Source of the DNA: an uncultured Ruminococcus sp.
GTDB lineage: Bacteria > Bacillota > Clostridia > Oscillospirales > Ruminococcaceae
Assembly: GCA_946537565.1 (NCBI GenBank)
Contig: CAMNFW010000155.1
Location: 1 to 5,305 of the forward strand
Length of the DNA stretch: 5,305 bases
Direction: 5' to 3'
Every line of letters starts with the position of its first letter. Position 1 is the stretch's first letter. This document shows positions 1-5,305 of this stretch, piece after piece. Position numbers and translations under genes: made by a program. The notes under the pieces are model-generated. The model saw nothing but the letters and a program-made list of their open reading frames with translations, did no database searches and was not told where the DNA came from.

Positions 1-22
1 GACTTTTTGTAAACATACACAT

Positions 23-51
23 ATTATATCACGTTTATTTCCAAAATTCAA
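23..51 (-). promoter_or_regulatory. Predicted divergent housekeeping-type promoter, leading out of the left edge
   Basis: Read on the minus strand there is a -35 box TTGAAT (51-46), a 17-bp spacer (45-29) and a perfect -10 box TATAAT (28-23). The bases TGA directly before the -10 (31-29) also give an extended -10 (TGn). Transcription would begin near position 16 and run left out of the window. This predicts a gene transcribed divergently from the sigma operon whose start lies outside the window. The boxes are seen directly; activity is inferred from the match to the sigma-A consensus. AT-rich DNA gives chance -10 matches, but the exact spacing and the mirrored partner at 84-112 make chance less likely. 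Confidence 0.6.
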
Positions 52-89
52 CATATTATACAAATTAAATAATACAATTAATGTTGAAT
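46..89. repeat. Perfect 9-bp inverted repeat spanning both -35 boxes
   Basis: ATTCAACAT (46-54) and its exact reverse complement ATGTTGAAT (81-89) are separated by 26 bp of very AT-rich DNA. A smaller nested pair, TATTA (54-58) and TAATA (70-74), lies between them. Each arm contains the -35 box of one of the two divergent promoters. The repeat lies upstream of both predicted transcription starts, so it would not form an RNA hairpin from either promoter. It either simply reflects two copies of the same -35 sequence or is a two-site operator for a shared regulator. Confidence 0.6.
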
Positions 90-112
90 CTTCGCTCTTT
101 TTATAGTATAAT
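84..112 (+). promoter_or_regulatory. Predicted promoter of the sigma factor operon
   Basis: TTGAAT (84-89), a 17-bp spacer and TATAAT (107-112) match the housekeeping sigma-A consensus closely. The start of transcription would be near 119, leaving a leader of about 135 nt before the sigma factor gene. The promoter does not look like a classic ECF promoter, and no GGAAC-type -35 element was seen in 1-248. If this reading is right, basal expression of the operon depends on the housekeeping polymerase rather than only on its own sigma factor. Confidence 0.65.
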
Positions 113-142
113 TATATCAAAAAAATTTTTCATGATCATTGT

Positions 143-166
143 TACACTTTGCACCTGAGCAGTGTA
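143..166 (+). promoter_or_regulatory. Possible small hairpin in the sigma operon leader
   Basis: TACACT (143-148) can pair with AGTGTA (161-166), with a two-base bulge followed by a GC/GC pair closing a six-base loop. The stem is short and no U-run follows it, so it is not an intrinsic terminator. It may be chance. The rest of the leader holds nothing recognised as a riboswitch. Confidence 0.2.
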
Positions 167-173
167 TATATTT

Positions 174-187
174 ACAGAAGCTTCTGT
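174..187. promoter_or_regulatory. Perfect 14-bp palindrome in the leader, possible operator
   Basis: ACAGAAGCTTCTGT is its own reverse complement over all 14 bases. It lies about 55 bp after the predicted transcription start and about 70 bp before the sigma factor start codon. A site of this size and symmetry could bind a dimeric repressor that blocks elongation, but no regulator is identified. Shorter palindromes, AAAAATTTTT (121-130) and ATGATCAT (132-139), lie just upstream and are less remarkable in AT-rich DNA. Confidence 0.3.
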
Positions 188-241
188 TGCTCCCTCTGTT
201 GGTCAATTCCATTGCAGAGACTGAGTATTTATCTTTAAGAA

Positions 242-247
242 GGGAGG
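242..247 (+). promoter_or_regulatory. Ribosome binding site that favours a TTG start for the sigma factor
   Basis: GGGAGG (242-247) lies only one base before the ATG at 249, which is too close for normal initiation. It is seven bases before the in-frame TTG at 255, which is ideal spacing. The site therefore points to TTG 255 as the real start. Confidence 0.6.
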
Positions 248-254
248 AATGCAA

Positions 255-812
255 TTGAACAGGAATGATATCTCCCATAACGCCTTAAACCACAGCGATT
301 CATCCTATAGATCGCTGTTTGACAAGTATTACAGCTACGTCTATACTATCGTTTTCCAGATACTCCGCAGCTGCGGTACTTCCAAAGATGTGACTGATAC
401 CGTTGAAGACGTTTTTGCCGATATTTTCATGCGCCTTGACCTTGATCAGGGTGCTGATATCAAAAGCTATATCGGCACTGTCGCAAGAAATAAAGCTATC
501 AATGTCCGCAGAAACCTTTCAAAAGGGAACTGGCAGACCGTTTCCCTCGACGATCAATTGTATGAAATCCCTTCTGATTCAAACGTTGAAGAGTTGGCTG
601 AAAACTCGGAGCTGGCTGATATTCTGCTGGACAAAGTGGAGGCTCTGGGTGAACCTGACTCAACTATCATTCTGCAAAAATATTTCTATAACAGAAATTC
701 CAGGGAAATATCTGCTGTCGTCGGTCTTTCTCCTACTGCTGTAAGAGTCAGGCTCGCCCGTGCCCTGAAAAAACTGCGGAAGCTCCTCGAAAACTGCGGC
801 ATCGAAATTTAA
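255..812 (+). CDS. ECF-type RNA polymerase sigma-70 factor
   Basis: Small sigma-70 family factor of 185 residues from the TTG, or 187 if the ATG at 249 is used; both are normal sizes for an ECF (group 4) sigma factor. Region 2 spans about residues 16-88. It includes a 2.2-like helix (45-61, with DVTDTVEDVFADIF) and the 2.3/2.4 segment (69-87, with SYIGTVARNKAINVRRN), which binds core polymerase and melts the -10. An acidic linker (about 100-120) follows. Region 4 spans about 122-180, with a helix-turn-helix at 149-175 (SREISAVVGLSPTAVRVRLA) that reads the -35. There is no region 1 or 3, which is the ECF layout. The start was chosen by ribosome-binding-site spacing. The next gene begins 13 bp after the stop and encodes a single-pass membrane protein, the usual arrangement for a sigma factor held by its anti-sigma partner. 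The exact ECF subgroup and target genes cannot be told from the sequence. Confidence 0.93.
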   Translation: MNRNDISHNALNHSDSSYRSLFDKYYSYVYTIVFQILRSCGTSKDVTDTVEDVFADIFMRLDLDQGADIKSYIGTVARNKAINVRRNLSKGNWQTVSLDDQLYEIPSDSNVEELAENSELADILLDKVEALGEPDSTIILQKYFYNRNSREISAVVGLSPTAVRVRLARALKKLRKLLENCGIEI

Positions 813-825
813 AGGAGGAATTGCT

Positions 826-2457
826 ATGAGCAAAAAGAAAAATATAAATGATATATTTAATAATGTTGATGACAGCATCGTTCAGCGAATTGCAGATATT
901 ACCCCGGCTTCTGATGAGGAGGTCAGAAAAAAAGTGTATAATAATTCTATGAAAAAATCAGGCAGACAGTCTGAGGATTATGAAGATCAGGTTTCCGGTG
1001 TTGAGATAAAACGCCGTCAGCCTGTAATGCGCTACGTTTCAATTGCTGCTGCCCTGGCTCTTATTGCCGGCAGCGGTGTCATCGGTTACAATGCAATGAA
1101 TAATTCCCGTGTCATTGATGAAAGCACTTCAGCTGAAACTGATATAATCGACGAAACTGATGAAGCTCCTGCTGAATCTGCTGATATCCCGGAAGAATCC
1201 ACTGACAATGCTGAAACCGATAATGCTCCAGCTGCGGACTATGAGATCGCTGACTTCGATATGAACACTCAGCTTGGTATCTACGGCAAAATGATAAACT
1301 CTGTTGACTACTTCAACAAGGCTTCCGGCAGAGTTGTTTCCTCTGATACCTCCGGCAATACCCTTTACAGCGTTGTTGATTTTGAGGTCGATATGACAAA
1401 TTCTCGCTGCTATGAGGATACTACACGCTATGTCGTTGAGGATACCGCTCCTGTTATCGACGGCGGCGATATCATCGGTGAGATCCACCCCGACTACGGC
1501 AAATTGCAAATTTACTGCGACGGCGAAAATGTATATGATTTCTGGTCAGATACTAAAGTATACCACCGTTCAAATGCCGATCTCGGCTGTATCAACCACA
1601 GGACCGGCCCTCAGATCGACCCGCAGTCCGTACAGGACTGGTTCACTGACCTGAGAGCTAATTACGACAAATACGCTGACTGCAATACGATCTCAAACTG
1701 GATCTTTAATGACGATGAAGAATACCATAAAATATTCCGCAATGCTTCATCTAACTTAAGAACCGCATTCTATGTTATAGAGCCGCAGTTTGACGCTGTC
1801 CCCTATCTCGCTGACTTCGATTCCTGGACTATCGACGGCTCAACTGAATATGCCGGAAGAGACTGCGTTGCCCTCTCCGGTTACTATAACGAAAACTACA
1901 TCATGCCCTCTCATTCAAACTGGGTCAACGAAGATGAGGGAACTGTACCCGGCTGTAAATATGAAATGAAAGTTGACAAGGCTACAGGCTGCCTTTTAAA
2001 CTTTAAGTCCTATGACGCAAACGGTGATGTCCTGATCTGGTTCAGAGTCGAAAACATCAGCTTCGACGACGATGCCGCTGATGTCAGAACTATCGACTTC
2101 AGCTCCTACAAAACTTCTGAGGAGGTTTATCAGGAATATCTCGATTCTCTTGAATATGACGAAGAAACCGGCTTCACCGTAAACGAAAACGGTCAGACCT
2201 ATGGCTGCGCTCCTGACCGTATCGACAGGGCTCATTACGATCAGCTGCCTGAGCTTATCGCAATGGGCGGCGATAAATATCATCCCGGCTATGTCTACAA
2301 GGACGAAATGTTTGAGGTTTTCGGTGACGACCCCGATTCCGCTTTCATTGAATGGAATCAGTTTTACACCGAAGGCGATATCTGCAAGTCCCTGACGGTT
2401 TATGATGTAAACGGCAAGGACGTTATAGATACGATATACTTCTACCGTCAGCCTTAA
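826..2457 (+). CDS. Probable membrane anti-sigma factor/sensor with LolA/RseB-like and C-terminal modules
   Basis: 543 residues; the AGGAGG at 813-818 sits seven bases before the ATG, directly after the sigma factor stop. Residues 1-69 are charged and cytoplasmic, with a helical stretch at about 5-43. One membrane helix spans about 70-90, with positive residues before it (KRR at 62-64), so the large C-terminal part is outside. Residues 97-144 are an acidic Asp/Glu/Ser/Thr/Ala linker. Residues about 148-425 look like a LolA/RseB-type sensor fold: the run YAGRDCVALSG, then KYEMKVDKATGCLL, then YDANGDVLIWFRVENISFDD matches the repeated beta-hairpins of that family. Residues about 448-543 resemble a C-terminal module I recall from Firmicutes surface proteins (NENGQTYG, PELIAMGGD, GYVYKDEMF, then LTVYDVNGKDVIDTIYF). 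There is no HxxxCxxC zinc anti-sigma motif and no cysteine before residue 195; all nine cysteines are extracytoplasmic. The likely role is to hold the sigma factor until an envelope signal is sensed. The anti-sigma role rests on gene order and topology; the domain names are pattern recall, not a search. Confidence 0.75.
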   Translation: MSKKKNINDIFNNVDDSIVQRIADITPASDEEVRKKVYNNSMKKSGRQSEDYEDQVSGVEIKRRQPVMRYVSIAAALALIAGSGVIGYNAMNNSRVIDESTSAETDIIDETDEAPAESADIPEESTDNAETDNAPAADYEIADFDMNTQLGIYGKMINSVDYFNKASGRVVSSDTSGNTLYSVVDFEVDMTNSRCYEDTTRYVVEDTAPVIDGGDIIGEIHPDYGKLQIYCDGENVYDFWSDTKVYHRSNADLGCINHRTGPQIDPQSVQDWFTDLRANYDKYADCNTISNWIFNDDEEYHKIFRNASSNLRTAFYVIEPQFDAVPYLADFDSWTIDGSTEYAGRDCVALSGYYNENYIMPSHSNWVNEDEGTVPGCKYEMKVDKATGCLLNFKSYDANGDVLIWFRVENISFDDDAADVRTIDFSSYKTSEEVYQEYLDSLEYDEETGFTVNENGQTYGCAPDRIDRAHYDQLPELIAMGGDKYHPGYVYKDEMFEVFGDDPDSAFIEWNQFYTEGDICKSLTVYDVNGKDVIDTIYFYRQP

Positions 2458-2478
2458 CAAAAGAAAGTAAGATAAAAT

Positions 2479-2506
2479 AAAGGGTGCCCTTTTCCGGACA
2501 CCCTTT
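2479..2506. terminator. Bidirectional intrinsic terminator between convergent operons
   Basis: AAAGGGTG (2479-2486) pairs with CACCCTTT (2499-2506) in a perfect 8-bp stem. Inside it, CC (2488-2489) can pair with GG (2496-2497) across a C-A mismatch. On the plus strand the stem runs into TTTT and follows the sensor gene stop by 21 bp. On the minus strand it is followed by TTTATTTTATC, a longer T-rich run, 17 bp after the acyltransferase stop. One hairpin therefore probably ends both convergent transcripts, and the minus direction looks stronger. The rest of 2458-2523 holds nothing else. Confidence 0.8.
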
Positions 2507-2523
2507 TCTGTGCTTGTTAAGTT

Positions 2524-3549
2524 TTAAGCTTTTTGCTTTTTCGGTATCATGCTCACTGCCTTTTTCCACAGGAACACAATTCCATAGGATACGATGAATA
2601 CTATTGCTGATTCTATTAAAAGTGCAAAGAATCCGCCCTTTCCAAAGGGGTTGAACTTGAATACAACTGCTATGAATTTCAGCACTGCCATATGCACAAG
2701 ATATATTCCAAATGAATATTTCTCGATCATTGCACAGGCTTTGTCCAGAACACTTTCCTTTCCCTCTGTTGATAAGAACAGTGAATATACTCCCAGCGAT
2801 CCTATCATTATAAGCGGAAATGAGTAGTTGTAAAGCATATTTCCTATGACACTGTCTGTGTGCTTGCAGCCATATATCGTCAGCGGTATCGTTATCACCG
2901 CAAACACTGCTGTGCAGACTGCCGCAGCCGGTGCCGGTATCTTTATTATCCCCTTGTGAAGCGCATAGCCTGCAAGAAGATAAAACGGATAAACCGTGTA
3001 GGTGCAAACATAAAAGGCTATATCCTTGCCGGATATCGTTTCAATAAACGGCAGCAGGGACTGGAATACTCCGTATATCAGCAGCAGATATCTTATCTCG
3101 CTGTCCTTCGCAGACCGTGTTATCAGCCTGTATGCCGGCAGCAGAAGGTACACTGCTATCATCAGATACAAATACCACATATGCGCCCAGCCTGTTCCAA
3201 AGGCGATATTCTTTAATCCCTCTGTTATGAAGCTGAAACTGAATTTCGGCTTGACAAATATATAGTCAAACAGTGAGAACAGCATGGTGAAAGCTATCAG
3301 CGTGACTGCCATTCGTTTTATGTATGTGCCGAACAGCTTCTTCATCGTCACCTTCCGCTCTTTTTGCAGCAGAAGCGCTCCTGTACACATCACAAAGCAC
3401 GGCACTGCCCACATCATAAGGTTCCTGGCTGTTGTCACGGTACTCATTCTTCCCGTAGTATCGGCAAATGCCATTGCTGAAAAATATGTGTGAAGTATTA
3501 CTACTGCTATACAGGCGGCAGCCTTTAACCGGCTGAGATATTTTATCAT
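2524..3549 (-). CDS. Membrane acyltransferase, acyltransferase-3 (OafA/WecH-like) family
   Basis: 341 residues with about ten predicted membrane helices (about 8-25, 45-61, 79-97, 122-140, 152-170, 177-197, 205-226, 238-259, 278-297 and 306-327). This is the size of a stand-alone acyltransferase-3 domain with no fused SGNH esterase domain. Family marks include Lys9-x10-His20, matching the R/K-x10-H motif of the first helix, in which the His is thought to be needed for catalysis. Others are WAVPCFVMCTGALLL (47-61), HMWYLYLMIAVYLLLP (123-138) and GIYLVHMAVLKFI (281-293). Family members move an acyl group, often acetyl, across the membrane onto a surface sugar, lipid or polymer; the substrate here cannot be told. 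It is the last gene of a minus-strand set, 18 bp after the lipoprotein stop and just before a terminator. No truncation is seen. Confidence 0.9.
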   Translation of the reverse strand: MIKYLSRLKAAACIAVVILHTYFSAMAFADTTGRMSTVTTARNLMMWAVPCFVMCTGALLLQKERKVTMKKLFGTYIKRMAVTLIAFTMLFSLFDYIFVKPKFSFSFITEGLKNIAFGTGWAHMWYLYLMIAVYLLLPAYRLITRSAKDSEIRYLLLIYGVFQSLLPFIETISGKDIAFYVCTYTVYPFYLLAGYALHKGIIKIPAPAAAVCTAVFAVITIPLTIYGCKHTDSVIGNMLYNYSFPLIMIGSLGVYSLFLSTEGKESVLDKACAMIEKYSFGIYLVHMAVLKFIAVVFKFNPFGKGGFFALLIESAIVFIVSYGIVFLWKKAVSMIPKKQKA

Positions 3550-3550
3550 T

Positions 3551-3565
3551 CTCCTGCTTCCTCCT
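3551..3565 (-). promoter_or_regulatory. Double Shine-Dalgarno sequence before the acyltransferase
   Basis: On the minus strand, AGGAGG (3565-3560) lies ten bases before the ATG at 3549, and a second AGGAG (3555-3551) lies only one base before it. The farther site is the usable one; the nearer is too close for this start. No better in-frame start fits the near site, so the ATG at 3549 is kept. Confidence 0.5.
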
Positions 3566-3567
3566 GT

Positions 3568-4434
3568 TTAGTTGAAAAGGAAGCCTGCGCCGCAGCCGTT
3601 ATCAGGGTCAATTCCGGCATCTTCTGTGGGAGCCTGTGTGACCGGTGCCGGTGCTTCTGTAGGAGCAACATACGGCTGAGTTGCCGGAGGATCTGTATAA
3701 ACCGGCTCCTGAACATAAGGTTCAGTGTATACAGGCTGCTGTACAGGTGTTTCAGCTGCCTGAGTTGCATCGGGTACAAATTCCTGGGTCTGAGCTTCTG
3801 TAGCAGCTTCAGTTGCAGCGGCGGCAGTTGTATCTTCGGGAGCATTGATTTTTTCCTCAGCCTCCTTAGTGGTGACAGCCTCGCCGGTTGACTTGGACTT
3901 ATAGATTATATAAGCAATATCCTTTTCAAACTTTATCTCGCCGGCTTCGATATCTCCGAAGGGGAACTGATGAAGCTCTGCGGTCTCTCCGCTTCTGAAT
4001 TTGAGCTTTATTGTATATTCTGTGGAAATGAGCGGAGCATCAGCACTTCCGCCTTCTTCATTTTCGGAAATGCCTTCGCTGTCGAAGTAGAGTATTCTTT
4101 CCTCGTCAGCCTTGAACATATCGCCCTTCTCAAGCATATTCTCAGAAAACTCTGCATCTGCACCGGCTTTAACTGAAAACTCTTCTATCTCCTTGCCGGT
4201 GCCGTTAGTAAGGTTTACCTTAAAGACCTTCTCGCCTTTCTTTTCCTTGCCGATAGTTTTCAGCTCGGTCTTTTTTTCAGCCTCAGCGGTATCAGCCTTA
4301 GTAGTCTCAGCCTCAGTTACTGTAGCTGCTTCAATCGTAGTAGTCTCGACCTTTGCAGCCGGAACAGAATTATTCTTGCAGCCTGTCATTGCAAGGGCTG
4401 CGATAAGTGTTACGAAAATTATACTCTTCTTCAT
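3568..4434 (-). CDS. Lipoprotein with beta-rich domain and Pro/Thr/Ala-rich tail, function unknown
   Basis: 288 residues. AGGAGA (4447-4442) is seven bases before the ATG. The N-terminus is a lipoprotein signal peptide: MKKS, a hydrophobic stretch (5-16) and a lipobox ending in Gly18-Cys19. Met at -3 is less usual, but the shape is clear. Residues 20-57 are a Thr/Glu/Ala-rich spacer. Residues about 68-182 form a compact, probably beta-sandwich domain beginning FKVNLTNGTGKEIEEF. It resembles a domain I recall from clostridial lipoproteins, with an N-G-T-G turn, a later N-[ML]-L and a dipeptide-rich beta end; I know no function for it. Residues 203-272 are a low-complexity Ala/Thr/Pro/Gln tail with a tandem decapeptide repeat, as if to span the cell wall. 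The protein ends in DNGCGAGFLFN, with a lone second Cys at 281. It lies between the transglutaminase-like and acyltransferase genes with 19- and 18-bp gaps, so it is probably co-transcribed with them. The function is not recognised. Confidence 0.85.
   Translation of the reverse strand: MKKSIIFVTLIAALAMTGCKNNSVPAAKVETTTIEAATVTEAETTKADTAEAEKKTELKTIGKEKKGEKVFKVNLTNGTGKEIEEFSVKAGADAEFSENMLEKGDMFKADEERILYFDSEGISENEEGGSADAPLISTEYTIKLKFRSGETAELHQFPFGDIEAGEIKFEKDIAYIIYKSKSTGEAVTTKEAEEKINAPEDTTAAAATEAATEAQTQEFVPDATQAAETPVQQPVYTEPYVQEPVYTDPPATQPYVAPTEAPAPVTQAPTEDAGIDPDNGCGAGFLFN
3685..3744 (-). repeat. Tandem decapeptide-coding repeat in the lipoprotein tail
   Basis: Two adjacent 30-bp units encode VQQPVYTEPY (residues 231-240) and VQEPVYTDPP (241-250), with seven of ten residues identical. 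The codons differ (for example GTA CAG CAG CCT against GTT CAG GAG CCG), so the repeat is kept at protein level and is not a recent DNA duplication. It lies within the extended Pro/Thr/Ala-rich tail (about 3619-3828). Confidence 0.8.
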
Positions 4435-4453
4435 ATTTTTCTCTCCTTCATTA

Positions 4454-5305
4454 TTAGCTCATAACTTCCTGTCTCACATAGCGCCATGTACCTGACTGTC
4501 CATAGCTTATCTGATATCCGTTCATGCCTGTCTCATTGGTAAAATCCGGATCAAAAACATAAACGGTGCCGTCTATAGTTACCTCCACCCAGCTGTGAGG
4601 ACCGTAGCCGCCTGCACGCAGCGGTACCTGACCTGAGATCTGATGTGCATCATAACCCATTGTCTTTGCCATTTCACAGAACATCGCTGCCATTACATAG
4701 CAGTTGCCCTTGCCGTATGTAAAGCCATAATCTGCATACCATTCCATTGATGTAGCAGAGGTCTGGGGCATATCATCTGTGTGACCGTAATAAGGGATAG
4801 AAGATGCTGCATCAAAAGCTGCCTGAAGTGTCCAGCCGTTCTTGTTCAGGCATTCTGCTGCAAGAGGATACTTGAATACAAACGGAACATATTTTGCTGC
4901 AACGCTGTCAGTGTAGCACTGATTTTTCTTCATTGCAAACTGTGTAAGCACCACGGAATTTCTTGCCTCTGTAAATGAGGGGTCAAGAGCTGTCAGGGTA
5001 ACTTCGATCTGTCCCTTCACGAATTTAACAGCTTTTTCTGTACCGATAAGCGGAACATCGCCTCTTGTCTGCTTTGATACATTCATTATCACCACATTAT
5101 CTGCAAAAAATGCCTCATCATATTTTGCAGCATATTCAGCAGCTTTTTCGGCTGAGAAATACTTTGTGATAAAATCGCTGAGCTGGATAGAATCCTTTAT
5201 TATTTCAGTTGCACCGTAATTGCCTGCATCTGAGGATACAGCAGTTATATTAGCCACGTTCCAGCCGCTGAAAAACTGATCTGTCTCAGCGGTATAAATA
5301 AGGGT
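4454..5305 (-). CDS. Transglutaminase-like (papain-fold) protein, N-terminus outside the window
   Basis: 283 residues are visible, and the frame stays open to the right edge. The GTG at 5257 is internal: no ribosome binding site precedes it, and 16 more sense codons (including FFSGWN) lie upstream. Counting from the edge, residues about 17-130 form a domain with a beta-rich second half (FADNVVIMNVSK, EVTLTAL, NSVVLTQFAMK). It loosely resembles the PrcB C-terminal type found in clostridial secreted proteins. Residues about 165-275 are the transglutaminase core: GKGNCYVMAAMFCEMAKTMG with the nucleophile Cys202 (codon 4702-4700), PHSWVEV with His237 (4597-4595) and VFDPDF with Asp252 (4552-4550). 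The triad is intact, so a protease, amidase or cross-linking activity is possible; bacterial members more often act as cysteine peptidases than as cross-linkers. The C-terminus (YGQSGTWRYVRQEVMS) follows the core closely. It is the first visible gene of the minus-strand operon, 19 bp before the lipoprotein. A signal peptide or membrane anchor would lie outside the window. Confidence 0.88.
   Translation of the reverse strand, partial: TLIYTAETDQFFSGWNVANITAVSSDAGNYGATEIIKDSIQLSDFITKYFSAEKAAEYAAKYDEAFFADNVVIMNVSKQTRGDVPLIGTEKAVKFVKGQIEVTLTALDPSFTEARNSVVLTQFAMKKNQCYTDSVAAKYVPFVFKYPLAAECLNKNGWTLQAAFDAASSIPYYGHTDDMPQTSATSMEWYADYGFTYGKGNCYVMAAMFCEMAKTMGYDAHQISGQVPLRAGGYGPHSWVEVTIDGTVYVFDPDFTNETGMNGYQISYGQSGTWRYVRQEVMS

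Noticed and set aside
132..158. Eight-codon leader peptide (ATG ... TGA) in the sigma operon leader
   Set aside because: The ATG lies within a palindrome, an A/T run precedes it and there is no ribosome binding site. The peptide has no attenuation-type residue bias.
139..170. Second promoter in the leader (TTACAC - 17 bp - TATATA)
   Set aside because: The -35 matches the consensus at too few positions; the upstream TTGAAT/TATAAT pair is far better.
249..251. ATG 249 as the sigma factor start
   Set aside because: Only one base separates it from GGGAGG. It was set aside in favour of TTG 255, though it cannot be ruled out.
1996..2460. 154-codon antisense frame within the sensor gene
   Set aside because: It lies opposite a recognisable domain of the sensor on the plus strand and shows no domain of its own.
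2423..3007. 194-codon minus-strand open frame overlapping the acyltransferase and the sensor gene end
   Set aside because: It lies in another frame over two well-supported genes and the terminator, has a cysteine- and histidine-rich composition without domains, and has no ribosome binding site support.
3619..3828. Sortase-type wall anchor in the lipoprotein tail
   Set aside because: There is no LPxTG-like motif, no hydrophobic C-terminal helix and no positively charged end; the Pro/Thr-rich tail ends the protein.
3546..3845. 99-codon minus-strand frame over the lipoprotein tail
   Set aside because: It is the frame-shifted reading of the low-complexity tail (Leu/Gln/Arg-rich) and explains nothing the lipoprotein frame does not.

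Overview
The window most likely comes from a Gram-positive anaerobe of the Clostridia, probably a Ruminococcus-type gut or rumen bacterium. The evidence is strong AGGAGG-type ribosome binding sites, AT-rich intergenic DNA around moderate-GC genes, an ECF sigma factor paired with a large surface-sensor protein, a lipoprotein with a Pro/Thr/Ala-rich tail and a secreted-type transglutaminase-like protein. The genus is an inference from protein style, not from a marker gene.

Left part (1-2457, plus strand). An AT-rich regulatory region of about 250 bp precedes a two-gene operon: an ECF-type sigma-70 factor (255-812, probably starting at TTG) and, 13 bp later, a single-pass membrane protein (826-2457) that is probably its anti-sigma factor/sensor. 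The regulatory region holds two mirror-image promoters back to back. Both read TTGAAT - 17 bp - TATAAT, and both -35 boxes lie in the arms of a perfect 9-bp inverted repeat. One drives the sigma operon; the other points out of the left edge and predicts a divergent gene there. The leader of the sigma operon (about 135 nt) holds a perfect 14-bp palindrome and a possible hairpin.

Middle (2458-2523). A short convergent intergenic region holds one hairpin that probably terminates transcription from both sides.

Right part (2524-5305, minus strand, read right to left). Three genes are spaced by 19 and 18 bp, as in an operon: a transglutaminase-like protein with an intact Cys-His-Asp triad, whose N-terminus runs off the window; a lipoprotein with a beta-rich middle domain and a low-complexity tail; and a multi-pass membrane acyltransferase of the acyltransferase-3 family. 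All three products are predicted to sit in or outside the membrane, so the operon looks like a cell-surface or envelope-modification set. Nothing visible proves that the sigma/anti-sigma pair controls it.

No tRNA, rRNA, insertion sequence, CRISPR array or attachment site was seen. No clear case for a wholly new system can be made. The most unusual items are the mirrored promoter pair and the domain build of the putative anti-sigma factor: no zinc motif, a LolA/RseB-like sensor and a C-terminal module of a kind I recall from other Firmicutes surface proteins.
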